DNA of 64,000 bases, taken from positions 30,303-94,302 of the forward strand of contig JAQXDW010000130.1 in NCBI GenBank assembly GCA_029251165.1. Reading direction: 5' to 3'. Made by a program: the position numbers and the translations under genes. Shown here piece by piece: positions 8,434 through 16,482 of the stretch. Within the stretch, counting starts at the first letter, position 1, and every line of letters starts with the position of its first letter. The notes under the pieces are model-generated. The model was not told the origin of the DNA and ran no database searches. It saw nothing but the letters and a program-made list of their open reading frames with translations. Source of the DNA: Myxococcota bacterium (lineage in GTDB: Bacteria > Myxococcota_A > UBA796).

Positions 8434-9198
8434 ATGAAGCTTGTGACCTGGAACGTCAATTCCCTCAATGTGCGTGGCCCTCTCGTCGAGCAGTTTCTCG
8501 ATGAGGTCAGCCCGGATGTCCTCTGCATTCAGGAGCTGAAGCTGCCAACAGAGCGGGTTCCGCAGGAAATCTTTACCCGGCGGGGCTACCACGTCGCGGT
8601 CCATGGGCAGCCTCGCTGGAACGGGGTGCTGACGGCCTCAAAGACTCCCCTCGAGGATGTCTCGGCCGGCTTCCCGGGAGAAGAGGGGCAGTCTCGAATG
8701 CAGACGGTTCGCACCAACGGCGTGCAGATCGTCAACCTCTACTGCCCCCAGGGATCGGCGGCGGACTCTCCCAAGTTTGCCTACAAGAAGCGCTTCTTCG
8801 ATGCGCTGCTCACCTGGCTCGAGGCACAGGATCCCGCTGCTCCCCTCATCATCACCGGCGACATCAACATCGCGCCCAACCCCGATGATGTGTGGTCTGT
8901 CGAGGCCTTCGACAATGTGCCGACCTACCACCCTGAGGAGCACGCCCGCTGGAAGGCGCTGCTGGACTGGGGGCTGACCGATGCTGCTCGCCCGCACCTC
9001 CCCGACAACGCCTACACCTTCTGGGACTATCGCGGAGGGTCATTCTGGAAGAACAAGGGCATGCGCATCGACCACTTTCTGGTGACCGCCTCGGTGCTCT
9101 CTGGGGTGGTCAGCGGTCAGGTCCATCGAAGCTGGCGCAAGAAGCGCGGTGAGCTGAAGGCCTCCGATCATGCCCCGGTCGAGCTGGTCATCTCCTGA
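8434..9198 (+). CDS. xth: Exodeoxyribonuclease III (AP endonuclease)
   Basis: A 254-residue protein of normal family length. ATG 8434 gives the canonical N-terminus MKLVTWNVNS; an upstream ATG at 8383 would add an unlikely leader. Motifs in order: WNVNS (Asn), CIQELK (metal-binding Glu), NLYCPQG, ITGDINIAPN (Asp-x-Asn), TFWDYRGG, GMRIDHFL and the terminal SDHAPVEL catalytic Asp-His. The enzyme cleaves DNA at abasic sites and removes 3' blocking groups during base-excision repair in the cytoplasm. It stands alone with intergenic DNA on both sides. Confidence 0.95.
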   Translation: MKLVTWNVNSLNVRGPLVEQFLDEVSPDVLCIQELKLPTERVPQEIFTRRGYHVAVHGQPRWNGVLTASKTPLEDVSAGFPGEEGQSRMQTVRTNGVQIVNLYCPQGSAADSPKFAYKKRFFDALLTWLEAQDPAAPLIITGDINIAPNPDDVWSVEAFDNVPTYHPEEHARWKALLDWGLTDAARPHLPDNAYTFWDYRGGSFWKNKGMRIDHFLVTASVLSGVVSGQVHRSWRKKRGELKASDHAPVELVIS

Positions 9199-9618
9199 GC
9201 GGAGGATGTGCTGCTGAGGAGACACAGCGGAGGAGACACAGCGGAGGCACCATGGCATCTGCTCCGCTGCGTGTGGTGAGACCAGCGGGGCCCGGGCATG
9301 CTTGAGCACCGCAGCGAAGCGATAGGGCACATCGCGAGAGACACCGATGGAGAGGCTGGCTCAGGACCCCTCGCCGGGTCGCCGCGCTGCGCCGGGCATG
9401 GCTGAAGACATGGGGCCTCATGAGGTACTGAAAAGGCTGGCTATTGGCTGAGAGGACTGGATGCTCTCGGCTTGGGATGCTGGCCGACATCTCACCGCTC
9501 GTGGTGCCCGGTGGCTCGGCACTGAGTCGGTCTTTGGAGGGCTGCCGGGAGAGCGCGCAGCGTCCATGTCCGCACGGCTCCGGTTCCATCAGCGGATCTG
9601 CGACGGTACGATTCGCTC
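9199..9618. other. Intergenic region with a short tandem duplication
   Basis: About 420 bp with no convincing ORF. It begins with two perfect head-to-tail copies of GAGGAGACACAGCG (9216-9229 and 9230-9243) followed by a partial third (GAGG), immediately after xth. The copies form no hairpin. The rest shows no promoter or RNA gene that I can support. Confidence 0.5.
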
Positions 9619-11007
9619 GTGGACTCAGATCTCACCATCCTCTGCCTCGCGGGCGTCGTCGGCGAGGCGCGCAGTGGTTGGGGCTTCCTGATGATCGAGC
9701 CTGACGGCATGATCGAAGAAGGAAGCGGTGCATGCGCTGATGGCAGCACGGATCGCATGGTGCTCCGTGGCGCGGTCGAGGCGCTCTCTCGCTGTGTCTC
9801 CGGGCAAGAGATCCTCGCGAGAACCCGGAGCCGAGCCCTCGTTCGCACCGCGACCGACTGGATCCCTCGCTGGCGCGAGGAGGGCTGGCAGGGCTCCGCT
9901 GGTGTGGCCGATCTGAAGCTCGTTCAGGCGCTGGCCGACACCATCGAGCGGCTCTCGGTTCGCTGGGTTCACATCCCCTACGCTGAGAACCCCGCCGACA
10001 AGCGCGCGCGTGTGCTGGCTCGGGAGGCCACTGCTCAGCTGGTTGAGGAGCTCGATCCCTGGGCTGAGCCTGTGCCCCTCGATGAGGCGTACATCGACGC
10101 TCAGCACCCAGAGCAGGTGCTCCCGGAGTCTTCAGAGCCGCTCCCTGCTCCTCACCTCACGGCTCCCCCCGTGGACTCGGAGGTCGAGCCGGAGCCTGTC
10201 GAGGCGGCGGCTCCTGCTGAGGTGCGCCCCCCCACCCTCGAGCGCACGCCTCGCCTTGCCGCGCCGCTCCCGGCCCTCGACCCCACGCATCTCCCAGCCC
10301 TGGACGATCCGTTCCTCCTCCCCGCTACGGCGCCGCTCCCTGCTCCGCCGCGTCGGCCGCCCCGGGGCTTCCGCCTCCTCCGTGAGGCTCCGCTGGTGCC
10401 CTCGACGAGCATCATCGAGCCCACCATTCCCGTCGAGGAGCTTCCCGACATCGGCGCGACCACTGCCATCGCCGAGGCCATGGCGCTGGTGCTCGGTCCA
10501 CGGCTGGTGGTCTATGTCGATGGCCGGCTGTCCTCCGAGGAGCAGATCCGTGGACCGGGCGGCTGGGGCTTCCTCCTCATCGACCGCAAGACCAACCGCG
10601 CCCTCGCCCGCCGCGGCGGCATCGCCTGGGCGACTGTCCATCGCCTGGAGCTGACTGCGGCCATGGAGGCCCTCAAGTCTCTCCGTGGTGGAGAGCAAGA
10701 GGTTGAGATCCGGACCGACTTCGACTGGCTTGCGAAGGCTGGGGAGCGCTGGCTGAGCACCTGGCGTAGCCAGAACTGGACCCGCCGCAGCGGCCAGAAG
10801 GTCAGCAACGTGGACCTCCTCCGCCAGATCGATGCCTCCTGCCAGCAGCACCGGGTGTCCTGGCGCTGGGTTCCCGACCACTGTGATGAAGCGGGCAACC
10901 ACTTCACTGAGGACCTCTCGCGGCAGGCGCTGGAGGAGATGCAGATCGGCAATTCCCCCGACAAGACCACGCGCTATGCCGAGAGCCCCATCAACGACCT
11001 GCTGTAG
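9619..11007 (+). CDS. Tandem RNase H-like protein (degenerate N-terminal plus near-intact C-terminal domain)
   Basis: A 462-residue protein with a GTG start at 9619. Two RNase H-fold units are joined by a Pro/Glu-rich linker (about residues 145-285). The C-terminal unit has VYVDG (Asp301), GPGGWGFLL, HRLELTAAMEAL (Glu344) and RTDFDW (Asp367), matching RNase HI; the last acidic position is NHFTE (Glu431, normally Asp). The N-terminal unit repeats the layout (SGWGFLMI, RMVLRGAVEAL, RTATDW, NPADKRARVLA) but has lost the first Asp and the Glu. RNase HI removes RNA from RNA-DNA hybrids; the degenerate half may bind the hybrid or mediate pairing (inference). No linked replication gene. Confidence 0.75.
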   Translation: MDSDLTILCLAGVVGEARSGWGFLMIEPDGMIEEGSGACADGSTDRMVLRGAVEALSRCVSGQEILARTRSRALVRTATDWIPRWREEGWQGSAGVADLKLVQALADTIERLSVRWVHIPYAENPADKRARVLAREATAQLVEELDPWAEPVPLDEAYIDAQHPEQVLPESSEPLPAPHLTAPPVDSEVEPEPVEAAAPAEVRPPTLERTPRLAAPLPALDPTHLPALDDPFLLPATAPLPAPPRRPPRGFRLLREAPLVPSTSIIEPTIPVEELPDIGATTAIAEAMALVLGPRLVVYVDGRLSSEEQIRGPGGWGFLLIDRKTNRALARRGGIAWATVHRLELTAAMEALKSLRGGEQEVEIRTDFDWLAKAGERWLSTWRSQNWTRRSGQKVSNVDLLRQIDASCQQHRVSWRWVPDHCDEAGNHFTEDLSRQALEEMQIGNSPDKTTRYAESPINDLL

Positions 11008-11067
11008 TCGGGTGGTGGGTGCCCTCTCCGGCACCCAGAACACGCCACTCGACCACCAGAACGAGCC

Positions 11068-11556
11068 TCAGCCGGGCTCCGTTACCGACAGCGTCAGCGC
11101 ACATGACGCGGGGGCGGCCTCCGCATCTGCGGCAAAGCACGCGCCGGAGTCATCACAGCGGATCTCACCCTGGGCGGTTGTGAACCACAGGGCCAGCGCG
11201 GCGGCATCGTCTCCGCAGCGGTAGCGGTAGCTCACGGAGGCAGGACGCGCGCCGTCTCGGATCAGCACGCCGCTGCCCATGCCAGGCTTGAGCACCGGAC
11301 ACTCCCCGTGGACAGTCTTTGAGCAGGGGACGCCCGAGGTCAGCTCCGGCAGCGTGTCGGTCTTCAGCACGGCTCCAACCCGGAACATCCCCGACTGCTC
11401 CGGCTCGTCTGGACAAGACAGGCTCCAGGCGAAGGTGCGCTTGTCGTAGAAGGTGTGGTGTGCGTTCCAGGAGTCATCCGAGCAGTCGGCTACTGGCAGC
11501 AGCAGCGGCTCATGTACACAGCCGCCGCATCCGGCGAGCAACATCAAGGCGATCAT
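11068..11556 (-). CDS. Hypothetical Cys-rich lipoprotein
   Basis: A 162-residue protein. ATG 11556 gives a lipoprotein signal (MIALMLLAGC); a longer frame begins at 11760 but would run across the promoter and start of the dehydrogenase at 11615. The mature part has about ten Cys, probably disulfide-bonded, and an RYRCGDDAAALALWF stretch. No known domain is recognised. Divergent from the dehydrogenase gene with 58 bp between starts, so the two may share a control region. Confidence 0.68.
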   Translation of the reverse strand: MIALMLLAGCGGCVHEPLLLPVADCSDDSWNAHHTFYDKRTFAWSLSCPDEPEQSGMFRVGAVLKTDTLPELTSGVPCSKTVHGECPVLKPGMGSGVLIRDGARPASVSYRYRCGDDAAALALWFTTAQGEIRCDDSGACFAADAEAAPASCALTLSVTEPG

Positions 11557-11614
11557 GCGGTCAGTGTAGCGTGACCGGTACCCGACGCGATACCCGCGAT
11601 GGCGGGAGGTGGTC

Positions 11615-12652
11615 ATGGCGAAGATCGCAGTGGTTCCTGGTGACGGCATTGGTACTGAGGTGATCGAGCAGGGCGTCCGCGTCCTCAAGGAGATCGCACC
11701 AGACCTGGAGTTTGAGTGGTTTGACCTCGGCGCGGATCGATACCTGCGCGACGGCGTCACCCTTCCAGATGATGTCTTTGAGAGATGGAAAGCCGAGTTT
11801 GACTGTATTTATCTCGGCGCTCTGGGGGACCCGCGGGTCCCGAGCAACGTCCACGCAAAGGACATCCTCCTCGGCAGTCGCTTCCGGCTCGACCTGTTCA
11901 TCAACCTCCGGCCGATCAAGCTCCTCGACGCGCGGCGCTGCCCCCTGAAGGGCAAGTCCTGCGACGACGTCGACATCGTGGTCTTCCGCGAGAACACTGA
12001 GGACCTCTATACCGGCATGGGCGGGACCTTCAAGCAGGGCACCCCCGACGAGGTTGCTCAGGAGGTCTGCATCGCGACCCGCAAGGGCGTCGAGCGCATC
12101 GTCCGAGCAGCCTTTGAGTACACCGCCTCTCGCGGGCTCTCCAAGGTCTGCATGTCCGACAAGTCGAACGCCATGCGAAACACCGGCGGCCTGTGGCAGC
12201 GCGTGTTCCGCGAGGTCGCTTCGGAGTACCCCGCGATCGAGGCCAGCCACCTTTATGTCGACGTGCTGGCCATGGAGCTGGTCCGCTGTCCCGAGCGCTT
12301 TGAGGTGGTGGTCACCTCCAACCTGTTCGGCGACATCGTCACAGACCTCGGCGCGATCCTCCAGGGCGGCATCGGCCTCGCCGGCAGCGGCAACATCCAC
12401 CCCGGTCGCCTCTCGCTGTTCGAGCCGGTCCACGGCTCCGCCCCCGACATCGCCGGGCAGGGCATCGCCAACCCCCTCGCGGCCATCCTCACGGCGGGGA
12501 TGATGCTGAACCACCTCGGTCGTCCCGAGGACGAGAAGCGCATCCAGGCAGCGGTGCAGGCCTGCTTGCTCAACGATGAGGTCACCCGTGAGCTTGGCGG
12601 GACGCTCTCGACGGTCGAGGTCACCGACGCCTTCCTGTCTCGGCTGGCGTAG
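11615..12652 (+). CDS. Isocitrate/isopropylmalate dehydrogenase family, probable 3-isopropylmalate dehydrogenase
   Basis: A 345-residue enzyme. ATG 11615 is preceded by GGGAGGT five bases upstream. Family motifs: VVPGDGIGTEVI, LFINLRPIKLL, VFRENTEDLYTG, SDKSNAMR (catalytic Lys), LYVDVLAMELV, VVTSNLFGDIVTD (metal-binding Asp) and FEPVHGSAPDIAG (NAD binding, His/Asp). These beta-decarboxylating enzymes oxidise malate-type 2-hydroxyacids with NAD(P) and Mg2+. Substrate is not certain: the RENTED loop and DKSNA pattern are shared by isopropylmalate, homoisocitrate and tartrate branches. A LeuA-family enzyme lies 6 kb away, consistent with leucine biosynthesis but not proof. No leuCD in the window. 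Confidence 0.8.
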   Translation: MAKIAVVPGDGIGTEVIEQGVRVLKEIAPDLEFEWFDLGADRYLRDGVTLPDDVFERWKAEFDCIYLGALGDPRVPSNVHAKDILLGSRFRLDLFINLRPIKLLDARRCPLKGKSCDDVDIVVFRENTEDLYTGMGGTFKQGTPDEVAQEVCIATRKGVERIVRAAFEYTASRGLSKVCMSDKSNAMRNTGGLWQRVFREVASEYPAIEASHLYVDVLAMELVRCPERFEVVVTSNLFGDIVTDLGAILQGGIGLAGSGNIHPGRLSLFEPVHGSAPDIAGQGIANPLAAILTAGMMLNHLGRPEDEKRIQAAVQACLLNDEVTRELGGTLSTVEVTDAFLSRLA

Positions 12653-12815
12653 TCCTCTCTGCTCACGGTGCCTGGTCGGGCCGCTGTGTGCCCATTTCTC
12701 TCTCGGTGTAGAGGATTGTGCACGCATCGAAGAGAAACGAGCAGGACGCTCCAGCGCTCCATGAACAAGTATGGGTCCCACGACACGGGACTTGCTTCTT
12801 ACTGGAGAAAACGAC

Positions 12816-13790
12816 ATGCCAGAGACCATCGAGACACGCCACCTCAGCACGGTCATCGCCAACCACACCATGGACATGACCGGGCGCATCGCTGCTGTCA
12901 CCGGAACCACGAGCGGGACCGGCCATGTCTGCGCCCGAGAGCTTGCCCGCCGCGGCGCGACGGTGCTGCTGCTCAACCGCGCCAGCGCGCGTGCCGATGC
13001 TGCGCTCCGCAGCCTCCAGGAGGCGGTCCCCGGTGCCTCCTTTGAGGCCATCACGTGTGATCTCCAGCGCTTCGAGAGCGTGCACGCAGCCATCGCTGAG
13101 ATCACGTCCCGCCATGACCGCCTCGATGTGCTGTGCAACAACGCTGGCGTCATGGCGCTCCCCGACACCGCGACCCCGGACGGCTACGACGTCCAGATGC
13201 AGACCAACTGCATCTCTCACTTCCTCCTCACCCGCGAGCTGCTGCCGCTGCTGCGCAACAGCGACGATGCGCGCATCGTCAACCACTCCTCGGGCGCGCG
13301 GCGCGGTCCGGATCTGGAGACACGCTTCTTCGGTCCAAGCGGCGGCGACCTCGGCGGTGACGGAACCGACGTCGAGAACGCCAGCTTCTCCGGTCCCCGC
13401 TGGCACCGCTATCAGCAGACCAAGCTGGCCAACTGTGCGTTCACCTACGGGCTCAAGCGCAAGCTCGAAGCCGCCGGAGTCACGAACGTGAAGGCGGTTG
13501 TTGCCCATCCCGGCCTCGCCGCCACTCGCCTCCAGGTGACCACCGCTGAGACCGGCGGCATGGACGCAGGCTCTGACTTCATGCTCCAGGCCCAGTCTCC
13601 AGAAGACGGTGCGCTCGGCATCATCCGAGGGTGCATGGATCCCAGCGCGGCCTCCGGGGACTTCTACGGCCCGACGGGCTGGACCGGCTTCCCCGAGAAG
13701 CTCCCCCCGGAGCCCGCCCTCTTCTCCGAGCACAACATCGCGGTCAACTGGTCGGGATGTGAGGCTGCTGTGGGCGCGTTCACCATCTGA
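12816..13790 (+). CDS. Short-chain dehydrogenase/reductase
   Basis: A 324-residue SDR. ATG 12816 follows TGGAGAAAA; an upstream in-frame ATG at 12771 is less likely. Motifs: VTGTTSGTG (nucleotide-binding Gly-x3-Gly-x-Gly), NNAGVMALP, NHSSGAR (catalytic Ser) and YQQTK (catalytic Tyr-x3-Lys). The long C-terminal part and GLKRKLEAAG ... VVAHPGLAAT pattern resemble retinol-dehydrogenase/WWOX-like SDRs acting on hydrophobic carbonyls or alcohols with NADP(H). Followed after 47 bp by an AraC-type regulator on the same strand, the likely controller. Confidence 0.86.
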   Translation: MPETIETRHLSTVIANHTMDMTGRIAAVTGTTSGTGHVCARELARRGATVLLLNRASARADAALRSLQEAVPGASFEAITCDLQRFESVHAAIAEITSRHDRLDVLCNNAGVMALPDTATPDGYDVQMQTNCISHFLLTRELLPLLRNSDDARIVNHSSGARRGPDLETRFFGPSGGDLGGDGTDVENASFSGPRWHRYQQTKLANCAFTYGLKRKLEAAGVTNVKAVVAHPGLAATRLQVTTAETGGMDAGSDFMLQAQSPEDGALGIIRGCMDPSAASGDFYGPTGWTGFPEKLPPEPALFSEHNIAVNWSGCEAAVGAFTI

Positions 13791-13800
13791 GGCACACGCT

Positions 13801-13832
13801 GCACTGGAGCATCCATCCTGTCGGCACTGGAG
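13801..13832. promoter_or_regulatory. Direct repeat upstream of araC-type gene
   Basis: Two perfect copies of GCACTGGAG at 13801-13809 and 13824-13832, start-to-start distance 23 bp (about two helical turns), in the 47-bp gap before the AraC-family gene. AraC-type proteins bind tandem half-sites at such spacing, so this could be an autoregulatory operator. The second copy overlaps the ribosome-binding site (TGGAGAA), and ACTGGAGAA also precedes the SDR start, which weakens the case. Confidence 0.3.
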
Positions 13833-13837
13833 AACTC

Positions 13838-14716
13838 ATGAACACTGCGGTCCTTGCAGCGCGCGTCGATGAACTCCTGGGCCGGGGTGGTGTGGGGAAG
13901 AGCATCGCGATGCCGCTCCCTCGGATGGGGCTGTTTCGGATGACCCACACCACGTCGCTCCAGCCTGATCTCTACGAGCCCATCGTCTGCCTGATCCTCC
14001 AGGGGCGCAAGGAGACGACCTTCGGAGAGATCACGCATGTGCTGAATCCGGGGCAGTCGCTGCTGGTGAGCCACGACACCCCCGTCCTCGCACGCATCAC
14101 CGCAGCGAGTCCGGAGACTCCATACCTCTCAATAGTGCTGAGGCTCGACCTCGCGCTGCTCCGCAGTCTCCGTGACGAGATGGGGGAGACGGTCGCCACG
14201 CCAGTGCCTGCGGGGCCAGCGATCAGCGACACAGATCCACGGCTGCTCGACTGCCTCGCGCGCTACCTGGCGCTGGTCGATGATCCGATCGAGGCCCGCG
14301 TCATGATCCCGATGCTCCTGCGCGAGCTCCACTTTCGCCTGCTCAGGGCGCCTTTTGGCGGAATGCTCCGCGAGCTGCTGCGCCATGACAGCCACGCCAG
14401 CCACATCGCGCGCGCCATTGCCCTCATCAAGCGCGACTTTCGCGCACCGATTGCGGTTCCTGTGCTCGCGCGAGAGGTCGGCATGAGCACCTCTTCCTTC
14501 CACAAGCACTTCCGCGATGTCACCGCCAACACGCCCCTCCAGTACTTGAAGAGCCTGCGGCTGCGGGAGGCCCGACGGATGCTCGTCTCCGGTGAGCACT
14601 CCGTCTCCAGCGTGGCCTATGACGTCGGCTATGGCAGCCCCAACCAGTTCAGTCGGGAGTACACCCGTCGCTATGGTGTTCCGCCCAGCGCACACCTCGC
14701 GTCCGCTGTGGGGTAG
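13838..14716 (+). CDS. AraC-family transcriptional regulator
   Basis: A 292-residue protein with an N-terminal AraC_N-type effector domain (about 1-180, with DLYEPIVCLILQGRKETTFG and PGQSLLVSHDTPV) and a C-terminal double helix-turn-helix (about 190-290: APIAVPVLAREVGMSTSSFHKHF and SVSSVAYDVGYGSPNQFSREY). The combination is typical of regulators of adjacent oxidoreductase genes. It lies directly downstream of the SDR and probably controls it. The effector is unknown. Confidence 0.88.
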   Translation: MNTAVLAARVDELLGRGGVGKSIAMPLPRMGLFRMTHTTSLQPDLYEPIVCLILQGRKETTFGEITHVLNPGQSLLVSHDTPVLARITAASPETPYLSIVLRLDLALLRSLRDEMGETVATPVPAGPAISDTDPRLLDCLARYLALVDDPIEARVMIPMLLRELHFRLLRAPFGGMLRELLRHDSHASHIARAIALIKRDFRAPIAVPVLAREVGMSTSSFHKHFRDVTANTPLQYLKSLRLREARRMLVSGEHSVSSVAYDVGYGSPNQFSREYTRRYGVPPSAHLASAVG

Positions 14717-14750
14717 TCGAGCGTTGCGCTGTGGGGTGGTCGAGCAGCGT
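14705..14750. repeat. 23-bp tandem duplication at the end of the araC-type gene
   Basis: GCTGTGGGGTAGTCGAGC (14705-14722) recurs as GCTGTGGGGTGGTCGAGC (14728-14745) with one mismatch and a 23-bp period. The stop codon of the AraC-type gene (14714-14716) lies inside the first copy; in the second the TAG has become TGG. Probably a replication-slippage duplication. Confidence 0.6.
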
Positions 14751-14772
14751 GCTGCGGCGAGACTCGCTGTGC

Positions 14773-15789
14773 CTACAGCGTCCACTCCAGCAGCTTCATC
14801 GGACTGCCACCATCGGCCTGGTGCCAGATCTGTGCGGTTGTCGCGCCGGGCTCCGACATCGGGACGATCGCCTGGTAATAGAACAGCCCGTCTCCCCAGC
14901 CGACCCGCTCTGCGCTCCAGGTCGAGGTGAGGTCGTCCTGCCAGGGCTGACCCGCTGCATCGAGCAGCCGCAGCCACGTCCACCCCGGCGTTGTTGTGTT
15001 CAGCCAGCCGGAGACCTCTGCGTAGTCGGCGTCCTGGGCTGTGAGGGTCGCGCTTGGCGCTCCGGCTCGGACATGCCGCTCGGCGAGCCAGGCGGGATCG
15101 TAGCCCTGGCTTGCTACCCGAGCGGGAGCGATGCCCGGCAGCACGACGGGGACCGTGCCCAGTGACTCTGCGGTGATGCTGCGATCGTTGCTCGGGGCCG
15201 CCTCGAAGATCTCGACTGCAAATTCGGTGGCCTCGACGACGATCGCGGTCGCCAGGTGGCCGTCTTGCCCCTCGAGGAGGGTTCTCCCCTCGACGACGAT
15301 CGCGGGATCACCGGCCTGTGAGGTGCTGAGCAGCCCGGAGTTCGCCCATGGATCGCCCGCAGCCTGTACACCAAACCGGATCGCGACCCGCCACGTACGC
15401 GCGCTGTCGCGGTGGTAGCCGTTGGGCGGGAGGTACCAGCCGCCGCCGCGCTCGATCCGCTGCTCTGCGGTGAGCACGCCGCCGCGGTGGTGCAGCTTCC
15501 AGCGCGGGTCAGCGGCGAGGTGACGCTGGATTGCGGCGGACCCGTCGGCATCGATCGCATTCAGGCTGGCCGTGTCCGCGGCGATGGTGAATCGGACAGT
15601 GCTCGAGGTCAGCGTGGTCAGCTCCAGGGTTGAGCCCACCGTCAGCTCCGGCGGCCTCGCTGCGTCCACGGAGAGATCGGGGAGGACTGGCGCTGGGGGG
15701 AGGGGGGCCACCTCTGATGCGACGGCGTGCTCGGGCGAGACCTTGGGACCGCAGGCAAGCAGGAAGAGGATCATCGCAGGAATCGGCAT
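14773..15789 (-). CDS. Hypothetical lipoprotein
   Basis: A 338-residue protein with a lipoprotein signal (MILFLLACG, lipobox LLAC; start ATG 15789, or ATG 15774 at the internal Met). The mature N-terminus is Pro/Ala-rich (about 20-45), as in outer-membrane lipoprotein tethers. The remainder is beta-rich, with Trp-containing strands (RTWRVAIRFG, PGWTWLRLLD, VGWGDGLFYYQAIVP) that could form carbohydrate-binding or beta-sandwich folds, but no known family is recognised. Convergent with the araC-type gene; divergent from the small lipoprotein at 15975. Confidence 0.68.
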   Translation of the reverse strand: MPIPAMILFLLACGPKVSPEHAVASEVAPLPPAPVLPDLSVDAARPPELTVGSTLELTTLTSSTVRFTIAADTASLNAIDADGSAAIQRHLAADPRWKLHHRGGVLTAEQRIERGGGWYLPPNGYHRDSARTWRVAIRFGVQAAGDPWANSGLLSTSQAGDPAIVVEGRTLLEGQDGHLATAIVVEATEFAVEIFEAAPSNDRSITAESLGTVPVVLPGIAPARVASQGYDPAWLAERHVRAGAPSATLTAQDADYAEVSGWLNTTTPGWTWLRLLDAAGQPWQDDLTSTWSAERVGWGDGLFYYQAIVPMSEPGATTAQIWHQADGGSPMKLLEWTL

Positions 15790-15859
15790 GAGAGGGAGCG
15801 CTGCATGTCGCCATTGTACTGGCGCGGCATGCCGGCGGTCGGCGCTGGAGGACGCTGGA

Positions 15860-15887
15860 GAGCCCGTGACCTGACGCTCACGGGCTC
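15860..15887. promoter_or_regulatory. Perfect 10-bp inverted repeat between divergent lipoprotein genes
   Basis: GAGCCCGTGA (15860-15869) pairs fully with TCACGGGCTC (15878-15887) around an 8-nt loop. It looks like an intrinsic terminator stem, but neither strand has a T-run after it, and both flanking genes start (not end) nearby. It is more likely a bidirectional operator or a leader hairpin of one of the two genes. Confidence 0.4.
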
Positions 15888-15974
15888 CTGTACGATGGAG
15901 AAGAAAGGCGATCTCACCGGGTTGCGCAGCAGCCCAGGCCTTGCGAACTCAACCGGAGCATTGGAGATTATGAG

Positions 15975-16268
15975 ATGATTCATGCCCTGTTCCTGGCCGC
16001 GATGATGACGGGCTGTGGTGACAAAGACGACACCGCCAGCGCGCAGAGCGATGCCTGCGCGCTGGCAGAGAGCCACAGCGCCTGCCCAGAGTGTGACGAC
16101 GGTCAGGTCACCTGTGAGTATGGAAGCCACAGCGAGACGGCCAACAGCTGCGGCGACTGTCAGGCCCGCTCGGCGCTGTACGAGAGTCTCTGTGCGGCGG
16201 GTGTCGAGGATGCGGCCGCCAGCATCGAGGCGGGCGTGACCTGCTCGGAACCGACCCCGGCGGAGTAG
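15975..16268 (+). CDS. Small Cys-rich lipoprotein
   Basis: A 97-residue protein from ATG 15975, preceded by GGAG. The signal MIHALFLAAMMTGC has a lipobox MTGC. The mature part is acidic and has eight further Cys in a spaced pattern (CALAESHSACPECDDGQVTCEYG ending in SCGDCQA), so it is probably a small disulfide-stabilised surface or periplasmic protein. It ends in EPTPAE. No homologous family is recognised. Followed by a 214-bp gap before the thiolase operon. Confidence 0.62.
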   Translation: MIHALFLAAMMTGCGDKDDTASAQSDACALAESHSACPECDDGQVTCEYGSHSETANSCGDCQARSALYESLCAAGVEDAAASIEAGVTCSEPTPAE

Positions 16269-16405
16269 CGGAGCTGGCTGTGAGCAGCGGTGCTCGGACC
16301 TTGCTTCTTGGCGTGACCGGGGCACATCAGTGCGGTGTCGCGAGCGGTTGACGCCTCAGCGGCTGGTGGTTGAGCTGCGGTCCGTCTTGTTCCGGCGTAA
16401 AAATC

Positions 16406-16450
16406 CTGCACAGAGCCTTCCTCTGGCCTGTGCAGCGGGCGGTGTATAGA
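16406..16450 (+). promoter_or_regulatory. Inverted repeat and -10-like element upstream of the thiolase operon
   Basis: CTGCACAG (16406-16413) pairs with CTGTGCAG (16428-16435); an inner GCC/GGC pair extends the stem. Ten bases further is TATAGA (16445-16450), a rare AT-rich hexamer that could be the -10 element of the operon starting at 16483. The repeat would overlap the -35 region and could bind a repressor or activator. No clear -35 consensus is seen. Confidence 0.4.
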
Positions 16451-16482
16451 TACGACCTCGTTCCATCCATCGAGGCTCCAAC

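Noticed and set aside
11561..13733. Two long minus-strand ORFs opposite the LeuB-like and SDR genes
   Set aside because: Low-complexity, Gly/Arg/Asp-rich translations without motifs; the plus-strand genes have complete family signatures.
15860..15887. Intrinsic terminator
   Set aside because: Stem is perfect, but there is no T-run on either strand and both flanking genes are divergent, so it is listed as an inverted repeat only.
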